Shown: positions 9,727 through 18,265 of the stretch, piece after piece | Layout of the letters: every line of letters begins with the position of its first letter | Numbering within the stretch: position 1 is the stretch's first letter | Position numbers and translations under genes: made by a program | Source of the DNA: Synechococcus sp. AG-673-A03 | GTDB taxonomy: Bacteria > Cyanobacteriota > Cyanobacteriia > PCC-6307 > Cyanobiaceae | DNA: 35,931 nt | NCBI GenBank assembly: GCA_003211275.1 | Contig: QCTE01000015.1 | Span: 1-35,931 of the forward strand | Direction of reading: 5' to 3' | Notes under the pieces: generated by a model | What the model saw: only the letters and a program-made list of their open reading frames with translations | What the model was told of the DNA's origin: nothing | Database searches by the model: none

Positions 9727-10734
9727 TCAGGGCTGGAGTTCTTCCGTCAGCGGTGCGCTGTGGCGGTTTTGTCGCAGATAGTCGTTCACCCCAATGGGTT
9801 GTTGTTGCTCATAACCCTCGTGCAACCAAAGGTCACCGGCTGAGGAGGCGTAATGGATCTGCCATTGGTGAAGACTCCGATAGGTCAGTGGCTCTTCTTT
9901 CATCAGTGCTGCGTAATGGAGCACTGCTCGGCCGTAATGGTCGCTGTTGTTGTAGCCCCAAAGGCCGCTGCGGATGTCCTTCAAACCCCCGCGTCTCACG
10001 AGATAGCGAGCCGCTGCATGAATGGCATCCCATGGGTCACGGATATTGCCACCATTGCCGATGCCTGGTTCTGCCCAGGTGGTTGGTAAAAACTGCATTG
10101 GACCCTGGGCATTGGCAACGGAAACGCCGTCGATCCTTCCCATTCCGGTTTCCACTAAATTTACGGCAGCTAGAACGGTCCAATCGATTCCTGTGGCTGC
10201 CGATGCACTGCGGTAGGCCTTGAGTAATTGATCAGGTGACGCGGGTGACTGGATTTTCCAGGCTGGCAGTGCCGACGATGCAGGTCCACGATGCATCGCC
10301 AGGAACTCTCTGCGGGCTGCGATGTGTTGATCAAAGACCCAGCGCCAGCGTGGATCAATTTGGGAGCGAACGTTCTCACTCAGTCGCGGGCTCTTGGACA
10401 GAACTCTATAAATCACCTGCTGCTGGTGGGCCAGAGCAGCGAGGTCTTGCTCAGTCAGCTGGGGCGTGATTAAAGCAGCCTCGATACCGGCAAGCAGTGC
10501 GGCGATGTCACTTGGTTCTTTTGGCACCAAGGGGTAGTTCCGACCATTCGGAGCAACGGGCAGGCCTGTCTGCTTTGGCAGGTTCGGGATTGTTGCGCTG
10601 CTCGGCATTGAATCGACAGCCGATTCGATGGTTTCAACCGTCTTGCAGGCCACGGTGATCGGACTGAGCAGAACAGCGATGCTCATCAGACAACGCATCC
10701 AGAACCTGGTGTCAGGCAGATGACTGTTCACCAA
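9727..10734 (-). CDS. lytic transglycosylase (SLT/MltB-like), exported
   Basis: The enzyme cleaves the MurNAc-GlcNAc bond of peptidoglycan. The 335-residue protein has an N-terminal hydrophobic segment ending in Cys30 (ITVACK); this resembles a lipobox, but Thr at position -3 is not canonical, so lipid anchoring is uncertain. The catalytic domain spans about residues 165-300, with the likely catalytic acid Glu195 in VNLVETGMGR and the family phrases GPMQFLPTTWAEPG, IRDPWDAIHAAARYL and LWGYNNSDHYGRAV. The gene overlaps the end of the DOMON-like gene upstream by 7 bases, which suggests translational coupling. Confidence 0.85.
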   Translation of the reverse strand: MVNSHLPDTRFWMRCLMSIAVLLSPITVACKTVETIESAVDSMPSSATIPNLPKQTGLPVAPNGRNYPLVPKEPSDIAALLAGIEAALITPQLTEQDLAALAHQQQVIYRVLSKSPRLSENVRSQIDPRWRWVFDQHIAARREFLAMHRGPASSALPAWKIQSPASPDQLLKAYRSASAATGIDWTVLAAVNLVETGMGRIDGVSVANAQGPMQFLPTTWAEPGIGNGGNIRDPWDAIHAAARYLVRRGGLKDIRSGLWGYNNSDHYGRAVLHYAALMKEEPLTYRSLHQWQIHYASSAGDLWLHEGYEQQQPIGVNDYLRQNRHSAPLTEELQP

Positions 10735-11303
10735 CGCAAAAAACCCCTTCGGTCATGAAAGTCTGGCTTGTCCGCTGGATGGGACAGAGCCCAATAACTC
10801 AGGCAGCTGCTTTGGTCTTCCAGAACCATGGTCAGGGCAATTTCAGGAATCTCTGCGTGCGGCCACCAGGGCTGGAGTGGAATCTGAATGGTGCATCGGC
10901 AAGCATCCCGATCCATGCTGAAGCTCACTTCAGGGGGTTCAGCCAGTGGCTCTGCCATGCCACCCTTGCGGTAACCGCTGAACCGATAAAGGTTCCAGTC
11001 TCCGTTCGGCGCAATATTCACCTCCCAGTACCCTTCGTCACTAGGACGAGTAAGAAAGGCTTCAAAACAGGTGTGATTCCAGAGGTTGTCTTGCCTCTGT
11101 GGTGTTTTGTCTGTTTTGGCGCTGTTGAACAAAAGGCCATCGATGCAGCTTTCGGCCAGTTTCGGGCCAAGGCTGAAGCTCAGTTCAAGAGGACCGTCTT
11201 CGGTCCAGACAAACTCCGCTGTGGCGAGAACCGCTGGGCTTTGAGCTCGGTCGAAGGGAATCAGTGGGCAGACCTGCCTCACCATCACCGGGTGTCGTCC
11301 CAT
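10728..11303 (-). CDS. DOMON-like domain protein
   Basis: The 191-residue protein has the arrangement of the DOMON-like family related to sugar- or haem-binding beta sandwiches: LELSFSLGP (strand), DNLWNHTCFEAFLTRPSDEG, YWEVNIAPNGDWNLYRFSGY, and a C-terminal SYWALSHPADKPDFHDRRGF. The phrase WNHTCFEAF followed by YWEVNIAPNGDWN is the most diagnostic. No signal peptide is seen, so it is probably cytoplasmic. The ligand is unknown. It begins the transcript shared with the lytic transglycosylase gene, with which it overlaps by 7 bases. The start at 11303 is chosen; Met7 is an alternative. Confidence 0.8.
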   Translation of the reverse strand: MGRHPVMVRQVCPLIPFDRAQSPAVLATAEFVWTEDGPLELSFSLGPKLAESCIDGLLFNSAKTDKTPQRQDNLWNHTCFEAFLTRPSDEGYWEVNIAPNGDWNLYRFSGYRKGGMAEPLAEPPEVSFSMDRDACRCTIQIPLQPWWPHAEIPEIALTMVLEDQSSCLSYWALSHPADKPDFHDRRGFLRW

Positions 11304-11449
11304 CCCTTAGATCCTCGTCCAGGCTCTGCCGTTCTGAGGTCGATGCCTGATTGCTTGCCTTGTCGTCACTTTGAGTGGTGAAGTCCGGCCTGTTGAGATT
11401 CGCAGACTAGGAGCAGAGTGAGAATGGAACCAGGGGCAGCTGACAAGTC

Positions 11450-12073
11450 ATGAGCCTGAGAGAACGCTTCGCTGATCTGTTGATTCGCGCTGCTTGCCGC
11501 ATCGCACCGCCTGTGAATCCGGATGAATTCGAGGACACGCCACAGCCGTTGGAACCCTTGGAGGATGGTGAACCTCTCACAATCTCAGCTTCGGTGGATG
11601 CTGCTGACCTGCCTTCAGTGGAACCACTCTCGCTTGATCAACGTGTCATCAGCCGTTCAGTCAAAACCCTCAAGGCCGAAGCCATCAGCTCTCTGGCCAC
11701 GCTTCATGCCGCGCATCTGGTGGGTGCCTCCGTGTGGGATGAGCGCCGAATTGCTGCTCGCGTGAATGTTGCCACTGGTCTCAAAGCTGCCAGTCCTGAA
11801 GTGCTCGCAGAGATCGAGGGGCTGGCCGTCACCTGGCAAAACGACCTGTCTGCCATCACGAATGCTCTGCAGCAGGTTGCTGCCATCAGCTGTCCAGAAG
11901 CACCGATCTCTCAGGACCTTCGGCTTGAGGGGGAAGAGCAAGACCTTGCGGCAGATCTGATCGAATCCTGTTCCGTGGAACTCACACGCCATCAATTGGA
12001 ACTGGCCAACCCACAGGACGATGATGCTGAACAAGAACCAAACGCTGAACAAGATCCAAACCAACAAGATTGA
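11450..12073 (+). CDS. acidic protein of unknown function
   Basis: The 207-residue product has a basic N-terminal helix (MSLRERFADLLIRAACRIAP), an acidic Pro-rich linker (about 23-60), an ordered helical middle (about 65-150, including SISLSTLHAAH-like ALATLHAAHLVGASVWDE) and a very acidic low-complexity tail. No membrane segment or known motif is present. The design is of a small helical domain with disordered flanks. The gene is divergent from the DOMON-like gene, with 146 bases between them that must hold both promoters. The type is familiar from picocyanobacteria; function unknown. Confidence 0.7.
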   Translation: MSLRERFADLLIRAACRIAPPVNPDEFEDTPQPLEPLEDGEPLTISASVDAADLPSVEPLSLDQRVISRSVKTLKAEAISSLATLHAAHLVGASVWDERRIAARVNVATGLKAASPEVLAEIEGLAVTWQNDLSAITNALQQVAAISCPEAPISQDLRLEGEEQDLAADLIESCSVELTRHQLELANPQDDDAEQEPNAEQDPNQQD

Positions 12074-12217
12074 TCGACAGACACAAAGCTCAGATCAAGG
12101 ACTGAGATAGAAAAGCTGTCCAGATTCTTTGCAATTTGAGGGCCCGGATTGTTAACACCGACACCGGTTCACGCAGAGCTGAGTCATCCTGGTTTGATAC
12201 CAAGCAAGGAGCAGAAG

Positions 12218-12499
12218 ATGTCAAAGGATTCTGGACAGAATGATCGCTCCCCTGGTTACAGGCAAGCCAGAGAGTGGTTGATTTCAGCAGCTGTAGAGAC
12301 TGTGCTTGATCATTGTTCAGAAGAGGATCGTGCGCGGCTGAGGCTGAAGGAATCTCCAGAACTTCAGATCTCTGAAGCGCTGATTCCTGAATTGAATGAA
12401 GAGACCAATCAATATGCTGATCTTATCGTTCAGCAAGCAATCGCGACGATCTCTATCCTGATCTCCAAGGAATACAATGTCACTATTTTAAAGTCGTGA
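12218..12499 (+). CDS. small helical protein of unknown function
   Basis: A TTG at 12149 opens the frame, but the ATG at 12218 is the better start because AAGGAG lies 6 bases in front of it, one of the clearest ribosome-binding sites in the window. The 93-residue product (MSKDSGQNDRSPGYRQAREW at the front) is helix-rich and ends with a hydrophobic patch (IVQQAIATISILISKEYNV). No membrane span of full length is seen. No family recognised. The next gene on the strand follows 94 bases later. Confidence 0.6.
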   Translation: MSKDSGQNDRSPGYRQAREWLISAAVETVLDHCSEEDRARLRLKESPELQISEALIPELNEETNQYADLIVQQAIATISILISKEYNVTILKS

Positions 12500-12593
12500 G
12501 ACTGAAGCCTTTTCGCCTCTTGTGAGGGATGGTTTTTGCAAACTGATCTGATCCATTGTTAATCAGTGATGACCTGAGTATCTTTCGTCATCA

Positions 12594-13151
12594 ATGTGGC
12601 AGAAGAATAAATCGCTAACTTTGGCAGATAAGCAGGCAGGTGTTTTGCGTGGCATAGGGATGGGGTTGATTATTTCCATCCTGATGATCCTTTATGGCAT
12701 CCTCTGCAACCCATGGTCGTTCTCTGCCTCCCAAGCAATGGATAGTAAGCTTGTTGTAATTGGCTGGAGCTTGCTGATTCCTTGTTTGTTACTGATTGGA
12801 TCGATTGCAAGAATTGATAAGCACCGTTTCTTCTCCTCTGTAGATATTGATTCTTCTGCAGCGACGCCTTCCTCGCTGAAGCTGGCATCCCTCCAAGCGA
12901 TTCTTCAAAACACACTGGAGCAAACGGTGCTGGCCATGGTGGTTTATCTGCTGTGGATCCTGATGACTCCTTCGGCCTGGTTATCAGCACTTCCGCTGTC
13001 GGCTTGTTGCTTCTTGGCCGGACGAATCTTGTTTGTTAGGGGATATCACAAAGGAGCCGTTTCAAGAGCATTTGGTTTTGCTTTAACCTTTTATCCTTTG
13101 GTCGTGATGTTTGTTCTCATTCTCTTCAGTGCACCGAGATCGCATGTTTGA
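12594..13151 (+). CDS. MAPEG-family membrane protein
   Basis: MAPEG proteins are four-helix membrane proteins, some with glutathione transferase or peroxidase activity. The 185-residue product has membrane segments at about 20-39, 53-71, 104-125 and 161-180, and the family signature LQAILQNTLEQTVLA (about 100-114), in which the Asn and Glu residues are expected in the glutathione site. The C-terminal phrase AGRILFVRGYHKGAVSRAFGF is also typical. It ends 3 bases from the end of the converging phosphotransferase gene. Substrate unknown. Confidence 0.85.
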   Translation: MWQKNKSLTLADKQAGVLRGIGMGLIISILMILYGILCNPWSFSASQAMDSKLVVIGWSLLIPCLLLIGSIARIDKHRFFSSVDIDSSAATPSSLKLASLQAILQNTLEQTVLAMVVYLLWILMTPSAWLSALPLSACCFLAGRILFVRGYHKGAVSRAFGFALTFYPLVVMFVLILFSAPRSHV

Positions 13152-13154
13152 GTC

Positions 13155-14291
13155 TTAGCGTTCTTGCGACAGTTCTTTGATCAGGACGTTGAGCTCTGTC
13201 CACTGATTCTCGATCGAACGAGTTAGGGCAAACTGAACCTCAGCGCGGTCGAGATTGTGATTTGGCCTAGATGTTCGGAAGTAGCGATCTTCGGATAGAT
13301 AATCTGTAAGAAAACGGATTCCAAGCTCAAGAGGAATCAGGCGAATGCAATCAGGCAGGTAGCGGAAATCCTCTGGCGTGAGGAATGTTCGACCGATCGA
13401 CAGATATCCCTCAAGGATCGCTCGGCAAAGGTTGAGATCAAAGCTGACCTTTTCGGTATCGAGAGTCTCTTCGCCCAATCTGTTGCAGCAGGAACGCAGA
13501 CAGTCGCCGATGTCGTAATGAACCAGTCCCGGTTTCACCGTATCGAGATCGATCAGGCCGACGGCCTGTCCGGAGGCGTTGTCGATCATCACGTTATTGA
13601 TCTTCGGATCTCCATGGATTGGTCGTCGTTTCAGTTCACCTCGCGCACAGGCCTGCTCAAGAACATCGACTCCATGTCTTCGCTCCTCGATGAAGGAGAC
13701 GGCCTGAGTGGTGCGATGGCTGATCTGATCATTCGATCTGGAGAACACCAGGTCGAATTCAGCCAGGTAAGCCGGCGCGATGTGGAAATTCTCAAGCGTG
13801 TCTGCCAGTTCGTCAGTGTCCAGATCACTGATCAGGTGATGAAACATTCCCAAGCCGTAGCCCAGTTCACGGGCATGAAGGTCGTCTTGGATGACATCCG
13901 TTGTGGTGGCTGCACCGATGTGGGTGATGGACCTCCAGAACTCACCCTGATGCTCCACCCAGTGGCCATCGGCATCCAGGGTTGGCAGAACTTTGGGAAC
14001 CTCCCAGCGACGACCCAACAGTTCTGGCGGTTGTTGTGCAAGACGCTGCTCAACGTGACTACCCAGTTTCAGCAGATTGCGCATCACCAATTCAGGTTGC
14101 TCGAACACCTCCGTGTTCAGACGCTGCATCACGAAGGCTGATCGTGAGGCCCTGGGATTGAGTGTCACCAGAAATGTGTCGTTGACATTTCCAGAACCGA
14201 GCTGGCTGATCCCATCGATTTGTTCCTGTGGATGGAACAGTCCTGCAATGGTCTCCAGGATCGAATTGGAGCTGGAGAACGGGGAGGACAT
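13155..14291 (-). CDS. phosphotransferase of the APH/NahK type (sugar kinase-like)
   Basis: The protein has the choline/aminoglycoside kinase fold. Visible parts are the nucleotide-binding N-lobe (GSGNVNDTFLVTL), the catalytic loop HGDPKINNVMID and the metal-binding LIDLDTVKPGLVHYDIGD. This last phrase is close to that of N-acetylhexosamine 1-kinase (NahK), so a hexosamine or similar sugar is the likeliest substrate, by inference. The frame extends to 14429, but the ATG at 14291 is chosen; it gives 378 residues, removes an unlikely Cys/His/Pro-rich extension and avoids overlap with the divergent nuclease gene. ATGs at 14312 and 14303 are alternatives. Confidence 0.85.
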   Translation of the reverse strand: MSSPFSSSNSILETIAGLFHPQEQIDGISQLGSGNVNDTFLVTLNPRASRSAFVMQRLNTEVFEQPELVMRNLLKLGSHVEQRLAQQPPELLGRRWEVPKVLPTLDADGHWVEHQGEFWRSITHIGAATTTDVIQDDLHARELGYGLGMFHHLISDLDTDELADTLENFHIAPAYLAEFDLVFSRSNDQISHRTTQAVSFIEERRHGVDVLEQACARGELKRRPIHGDPKINNVMIDNASGQAVGLIDLDTVKPGLVHYDIGDCLRSCCNRLGEETLDTEKVSFDLNLCRAILEGYLSIGRTFLTPEDFRYLPDCIRLIPLELGIRFLTDYLSEDRYFRTSRPNHNLDRAEVQFALTRSIENQWTELNVLIKELSQER

Positions 14292-14411
14292 GGCGAATCG
14301 CATGGGTCTCATCACGAAACATGCCGCCTTTGTTGCCCTTTGCCAGCAATGAGTGTGCGGAAAATTAGGCGGGAAGGCGGCAGCATGGTGATCGTTGTCT
14401 GAACGGCACGG

Positions 14412-15587
14412 GTGCCACGAATCCTTCACACCGCTGACTGGCAGATCGGCAAGCCCTATCGCTGGATTGAAAATTCTCAGAAACAGGCTCGTTTGCAGCA
14501 GGAGCGTGTTGATGCCGTTCTGAGGATTGCTGAAGTGGCCAGCCAGGAGCAGGTGGACGTTGTCCTGGTTGCCGGCGACCTGTTCGACTCGAGCACGGTG
14601 GCTGCTGCCATGGTGATGGAGGTGTTGGAAGCGGTTGGATCGATCCCATCACCTGTGGTCGTGATCCCTGGCAACCATGATCACGGTGGTGCCGGTGGGA
14701 TCTGGAGGCGTGAGGATCTGCGCCGGCAGATGCAGCAGCGTGCTGGCAACCTCCAATTGCTGCTCACGCCGGAACCGGTTGATGTTGCTGGAGTCACTCT
14801 TCTGCCGTGCCCCCTGCAACGACAGCGGACAAGCCAGAGTCCGTCTCTCTGGCTCGATCAGCTCAACTGGACACAACTCGATCCAGTCCAACCGCGTGTT
14901 GTTCTGGCCCATGGCTCGGTGCAGGGCTTCGGCGCTGAGGGACCGGTCAATCAGCTTTGTCTCGAGTCTCTGCCTCGCGATCAAATCGATTACATCGCCC
15001 TGGGTGACTGGCATGCGCTGATGGAGGTTGATCGCAGAACCTGGTACAGCGGCACACCGGAACCCGACCGCTTCCCCACAGGCCCCGATGACTTGAGATC
15101 ACAGGTGCTCGTGATTGATGTGGAAAGGGCCCAGATGCCATCGGTCATGGTGAAACCCACGGGGCGTCTGCACTGGCATCGGATCACCATGACGCTCAAC
15201 GGTGATGCCGATCTGCCCCGGCTTGAGCAACAACTGGTCGAGTCTGTTGGCAGTCGCGTGGGGCGTGACCTGATGCGGCTTGAACTCAACGGACAACTGG
15301 GTCTCAAGGGGCATCTCCAACTTGAGGAACGTTTGGCGTTGCTCGGAGAACAGCTTCTTCATCTCCGCTTGCGAGGCAAGCTGCACCGCCAACCAACCGC
15401 ACAGGAGAGGGATGAGCTTCTGCTTCGGATGGATAGTCCCCTGGTCAGCACAATCGCAGCAGGTCTTCAGGAGGAGCTTCAAAGCAATGATGATCCTCTG
15501 GTTGAGCAGGCCTTGATCGAGTTGCACCGTCTCTGCACCACGTGTTCATACGCCACTGAATCTGGCTCCATGGATCCATGCGCCTGA
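14412..15587 (+). CDS. SbcD/Mre11-like metallophosphoesterase (DNA repair nuclease subunit)
   Basis: This is the nuclease partner of the SbcC-like ATPase encoded next. Metallophosphoesterase motifs are visible: HTADWQIG (Asp9), AGDLFDS (Asp56), IPGNHDHGG (Asn88, His89, Asp90), LAHGSVQG and IALGDWHALM. Two positions differ from E. coli SbcD: Gln replaces His in the first motif (DWQ), and GDWH replaces GHIH in the last. Both variants are, as far as I recall, usual for the branch found in cyanobacteria and actinobacteria, so it should still be active. It starts with GTG. Its end overlaps the ATPase gene by 10 bases, as expected for subunits made in fixed ratio. Confidence 0.9.
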   Translation: MPRILHTADWQIGKPYRWIENSQKQARLQQERVDAVLRIAEVASQEQVDVVLVAGDLFDSSTVAAAMVMEVLEAVGSIPSPVVVIPGNHDHGGAGGIWRREDLRRQMQQRAGNLQLLLTPEPVDVAGVTLLPCPLQRQRTSQSPSLWLDQLNWTQLDPVQPRVVLAHGSVQGFGAEGPVNQLCLESLPRDQIDYIALGDWHALMEVDRRTWYSGTPEPDRFPTGPDDLRSQVLVIDVERAQMPSVMVKPTGRLHWHRITMTLNGDADLPRLEQQLVESVGSRVGRDLMRLELNGQLGLKGHLQLEERLALLGEQLLHLRLRGKLHRQPTAQERDELLLRMDSPLVSTIAAGLQEELQSNDDPLVEQALIELHRLCTTCSYATESGSMDPCA

Positions 15588-18241
15588 TTTGTTGCCGACT
15601 GGAAAGCATTCGCCGGCACCGAGCTCTTGAGGTGTCCTTTGCTCCTGGGCTCACCTTGATTGGTGGTGCCAATGAATCCGGTAAAAGCTCGCTTGTGGAC
15701 GCGATGCACCGGACATTGTTTCTGCGTGCCTCTGCCACGGGAGCCGCAATTCGTGATCTGCGCTCGGCCACACATGCAGGTCATCCCCAGGTCGAGATCG
15801 ACTTCGATGCTGCTGGGCATCGTTGGTCACTGTTGAAATGCTTTAACGGTGCCGGTGGAACCAGCCGCCTAAGCCGAGCTGGTCAGGAGGCTTTGCTCGG
15901 CGGCGATGCCGAGGATCAGCTGGCTGTTCTTTTGGGAGTCGAGGAGATGATCGGTAGCCGTCAGGTGAACCGTGTTCTACCCACCCGTTGGGCTCATCTC
16001 TGGGTGATGCAAGGACTGGCCGGTCGCAACCTTCTGGATCTCAGCGGCGATCACTACGACCTCAAGGGATTAATCACTGCTCTGGAAGGCCAGGCTGAGC
16101 AATCACTCCAGTCGCCGATGGATCAGCAGGTTTACAACCAGCTTGAGCAACTTGTGGCGTCCAGCCTCACCAGTCGAGGCGTGAAACAAAACAGTGAACT
16201 CTGGAAACGCCGGCGGGACGTTCAACAAGCTTTAGAGCAACAAGCCGAATCACAGGAGCGACTGCTCAGTTATGAAGCAGCCTGCATCGAGCTAGACGCC
16301 AATGAGCTGGCTCTTGATCAGTTGGAGTGCCGTGCTCCGGAAGTGCAGAAGCGACGTCGACAGCTTTTAGCTCTCAAGGATCTGCAACAACGGCTGGCTC
16401 CTCTTCGCCTTCAACAGACCCAATGGCAACAACAACTCAGTGCTCTAAGTCGTCTGATCAAGGAGATGCAGGCTGCTGATACGGCGATGAAGGTGTTGCG
16501 ACAAGAGCTCAGGCTCATGAACCAGTCCGCCGAGACCATCTCCAGCACCCTCGCTGACCAACGACATGCGTGTGAACAACTCGATCTGAAGCGTCAGGCG
16601 CTTGAAGAGCGTGGCCATGCTCTTCGACGTCGTCAGGACCAGGAACGGCTTGAACAACGGATCCAGGAGATGCGTCGGGACAAAGATCAACGCGCCAAAT
16701 TCGAACAGCAGCAATCCCAGCTCAAAAATCAGCTGATGGCACTGCCGAGTCGCGATGCCAGCGATCTGGCGGCCCTGAAAGCTCAGCAGTCACAATTCCG
16801 TGAGCTGGAGATCCGTCTTCAAAGCATGGCGTCGCGGATCGAATTGAAGTCCTCCAACGTGACTGTGCGCCTCGATGGCGAACAGCTCGGAATTGGCGAC
16901 GTTGCTGAAAGGACTGGTGCTTTTCGGCTTGAAGTGGGTGAGGACGCCACCTTGTTGGTCAGTCCCGGAGAAGGGACCGGCCTTTCAGCACTGATTTCCG
17001 AGAAGACACAGTGTCTATCGTTGTTGGAGCAGAACCTCAAGCACTGGGGTGTCAGCAGCCTTGAAGCTGCAGAGGCTCAGTTGCAGACGCGTACGCAGCT
17101 TCAACAGCAGCTAGCTGTTCTTGATGCAGGTCTTCGCCAGCTCATGGAGCAGAAGCAAAGCAATCTGAAGGGTGATCAAGATCTCGAACAACTCGATCAG
17201 CAGCTCTCTGCACTGCGACAACATCCAGTTGATCCAGAGATTGCGGGTGAGGATGACCTTGAAAAGGCTTTAAGCGACTGCCGCCAGACCTATCAATCGG
17301 TCCAGGAACGGCTTCGCTCAATGCGTGCCGACTACGACCGCGCTGAACTTGAACAGAAGGTTTTTACGAAGAAGCTTCAGGATCTCCAGATCCGACTGGA
17401 GCGCCATGAAGCCCAGCATGCCCAGCAGCTTCAGCAACAACACGAGATTGAATCGCGGCATGGCTCAGCGCAATCAATCGATCGAGAACTCAAGATGCTC
17501 TCGAATCAGTGTGAGCTGTTGCAGGACCAACTGCTCACGCTGATCGACGACTGTGGTCTCGCATCTGGCACCAACGTGGAGACATCCCTGGCTGAGCTGG
17601 ATGATCGTGAGCTGAAGCTCAATCGGCAACGCACCGATCTCAATCGTGAACGGGGTTCATTGCTCGAGCGCTGTGAACGTCTTGGAAGCCGTGAACTCCA
17701 TGCCGAACTTGAGGAAACGTCCAATTGTCTTGAGCTGGCTCAACAGGCAGAAGAACAGGAAACCCAGCTGGTTGAGTCACGGGTTCTGCTTCTCAAGCGA
17801 TTCCAGGATGCGCGTGCGGACCTTTCACGTCGCTATTCATCACCACTGAGAACCAGCATCAATCGTTTCATTGCTCCGTTCCTGCAGCAAGCCGGCGACA
17901 GCTCTGAGCTGCGTTTTGATGCCAGCGATGGCCTTAAGGATCTGCGGCTTCAGCGCTCAGGTCAGAGCCTCGAGTTTTCACAACTCAGCGGAGGACTCAA
18001 GGAACAGCTCAACGCAGCTGTTCGCTTGGCGATCGCAGAGGCACTGCGCGATGGTCATGACGGCTGTCTTCCTTTGTTGTTTGATGACGCCTTTACGAAC
18101 AGCGATCCCTCGCGACTTGAAGCGGTTGGGAGCATGCTCCGGCAGGCTGTTGATCTGGGTCTGCAGGTGGTGCTTCTCAGTTGTGACCCCGATCCCTACC
18201 GAGGAATTGCCGATGCGGTGATCGACCTCGACCATCACTGA
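15578..18241 (+). CDS. SbcC/Rad50/YhaN-like coiled-coil ATPase
   Basis: This large SMC-type ATPase opens DNA ends for the nuclease encoded just upstream. Walker A is GGANESGKSS (residues 29-38), the ABC signature is LSGGLKEQL (803-811) and Walker B is LPLLFDDAF (831-839). Long Gln/Leu/Glu/Arg-rich coiled coils fill about 180-420 and 480-770. There is no CxxC zinc hook between them. In its place, at about 424-470, is a short beta-rich segment (VTVRLDGEQLGIGDVAERTG, then FRLEVGEDATLLVSPGEGTG), as in YhaN-like members. The start ATG overlaps the nuclease gene by 10 bases. Confidence 0.9.
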   Translation: MRLICCRLESIRRHRALEVSFAPGLTLIGGANESGKSSLVDAMHRTLFLRASATGAAIRDLRSATHAGHPQVEIDFDAAGHRWSLLKCFNGAGGTSRLSRAGQEALLGGDAEDQLAVLLGVEEMIGSRQVNRVLPTRWAHLWVMQGLAGRNLLDLSGDHYDLKGLITALEGQAEQSLQSPMDQQVYNQLEQLVASSLTSRGVKQNSELWKRRRDVQQALEQQAESQERLLSYEAACIELDANELALDQLECRAPEVQKRRRQLLALKDLQQRLAPLRLQQTQWQQQLSALSRLIKEMQAADTAMKVLRQELRLMNQSAETISSTLADQRHACEQLDLKRQALEERGHALRRRQDQERLEQRIQEMRRDKDQRAKFEQQQSQLKNQLMALPSRDASDLAALKAQQSQFRELEIRLQSMASRIELKSSNVTVRLDGEQLGIGDVAERTGAFRLEVGEDATLLVSPGEGTGLSALISEKTQCLSLLEQNLKHWGVSSLEAAEAQLQTRTQLQQQLAVLDAGLRQLMEQKQSNLKGDQDLEQLDQQLSALRQHPVDPEIAGEDDLEKALSDCRQTYQSVQERLRSMRADYDRAELEQKVFTKKLQDLQIRLERHEAQHAQQLQQQHEIESRHGSAQSIDRELKMLSNQCELLQDQLLTLIDDCGLASGTNVETSLAELDDRELKLNRQRTDLNRERGSLLERCERLGSRELHAELEETSNCLELAQQAEEQETQLVESRVLLLKRFQDARADLSRRYSSPLRTSINRFIAPFLQQAGDSSELRFDASDGLKDLRLQRSGQSLEFSQLSGGLKEQLNAAVRLAIAEALRDGHDGCLPLLFDDAFTNSDPSRLEAVGSMLRQAVDLGLQVVLLSCDPDPYRGIADAVIDLDHH

Positions 18242-18265
18242 TGTTCTGGATTGGCGTGATCGAGT

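Noticed and set aside
10755-11381. Plus-strand frame of 208 residues
   Set aside because: Antisense to the DOMON-like gene, with no recognised features.
13518-14141. Plus-strand frame of 207 residues
   Set aside because: Antisense to the phosphotransferase gene, whose kinase motifs are unmistakable.
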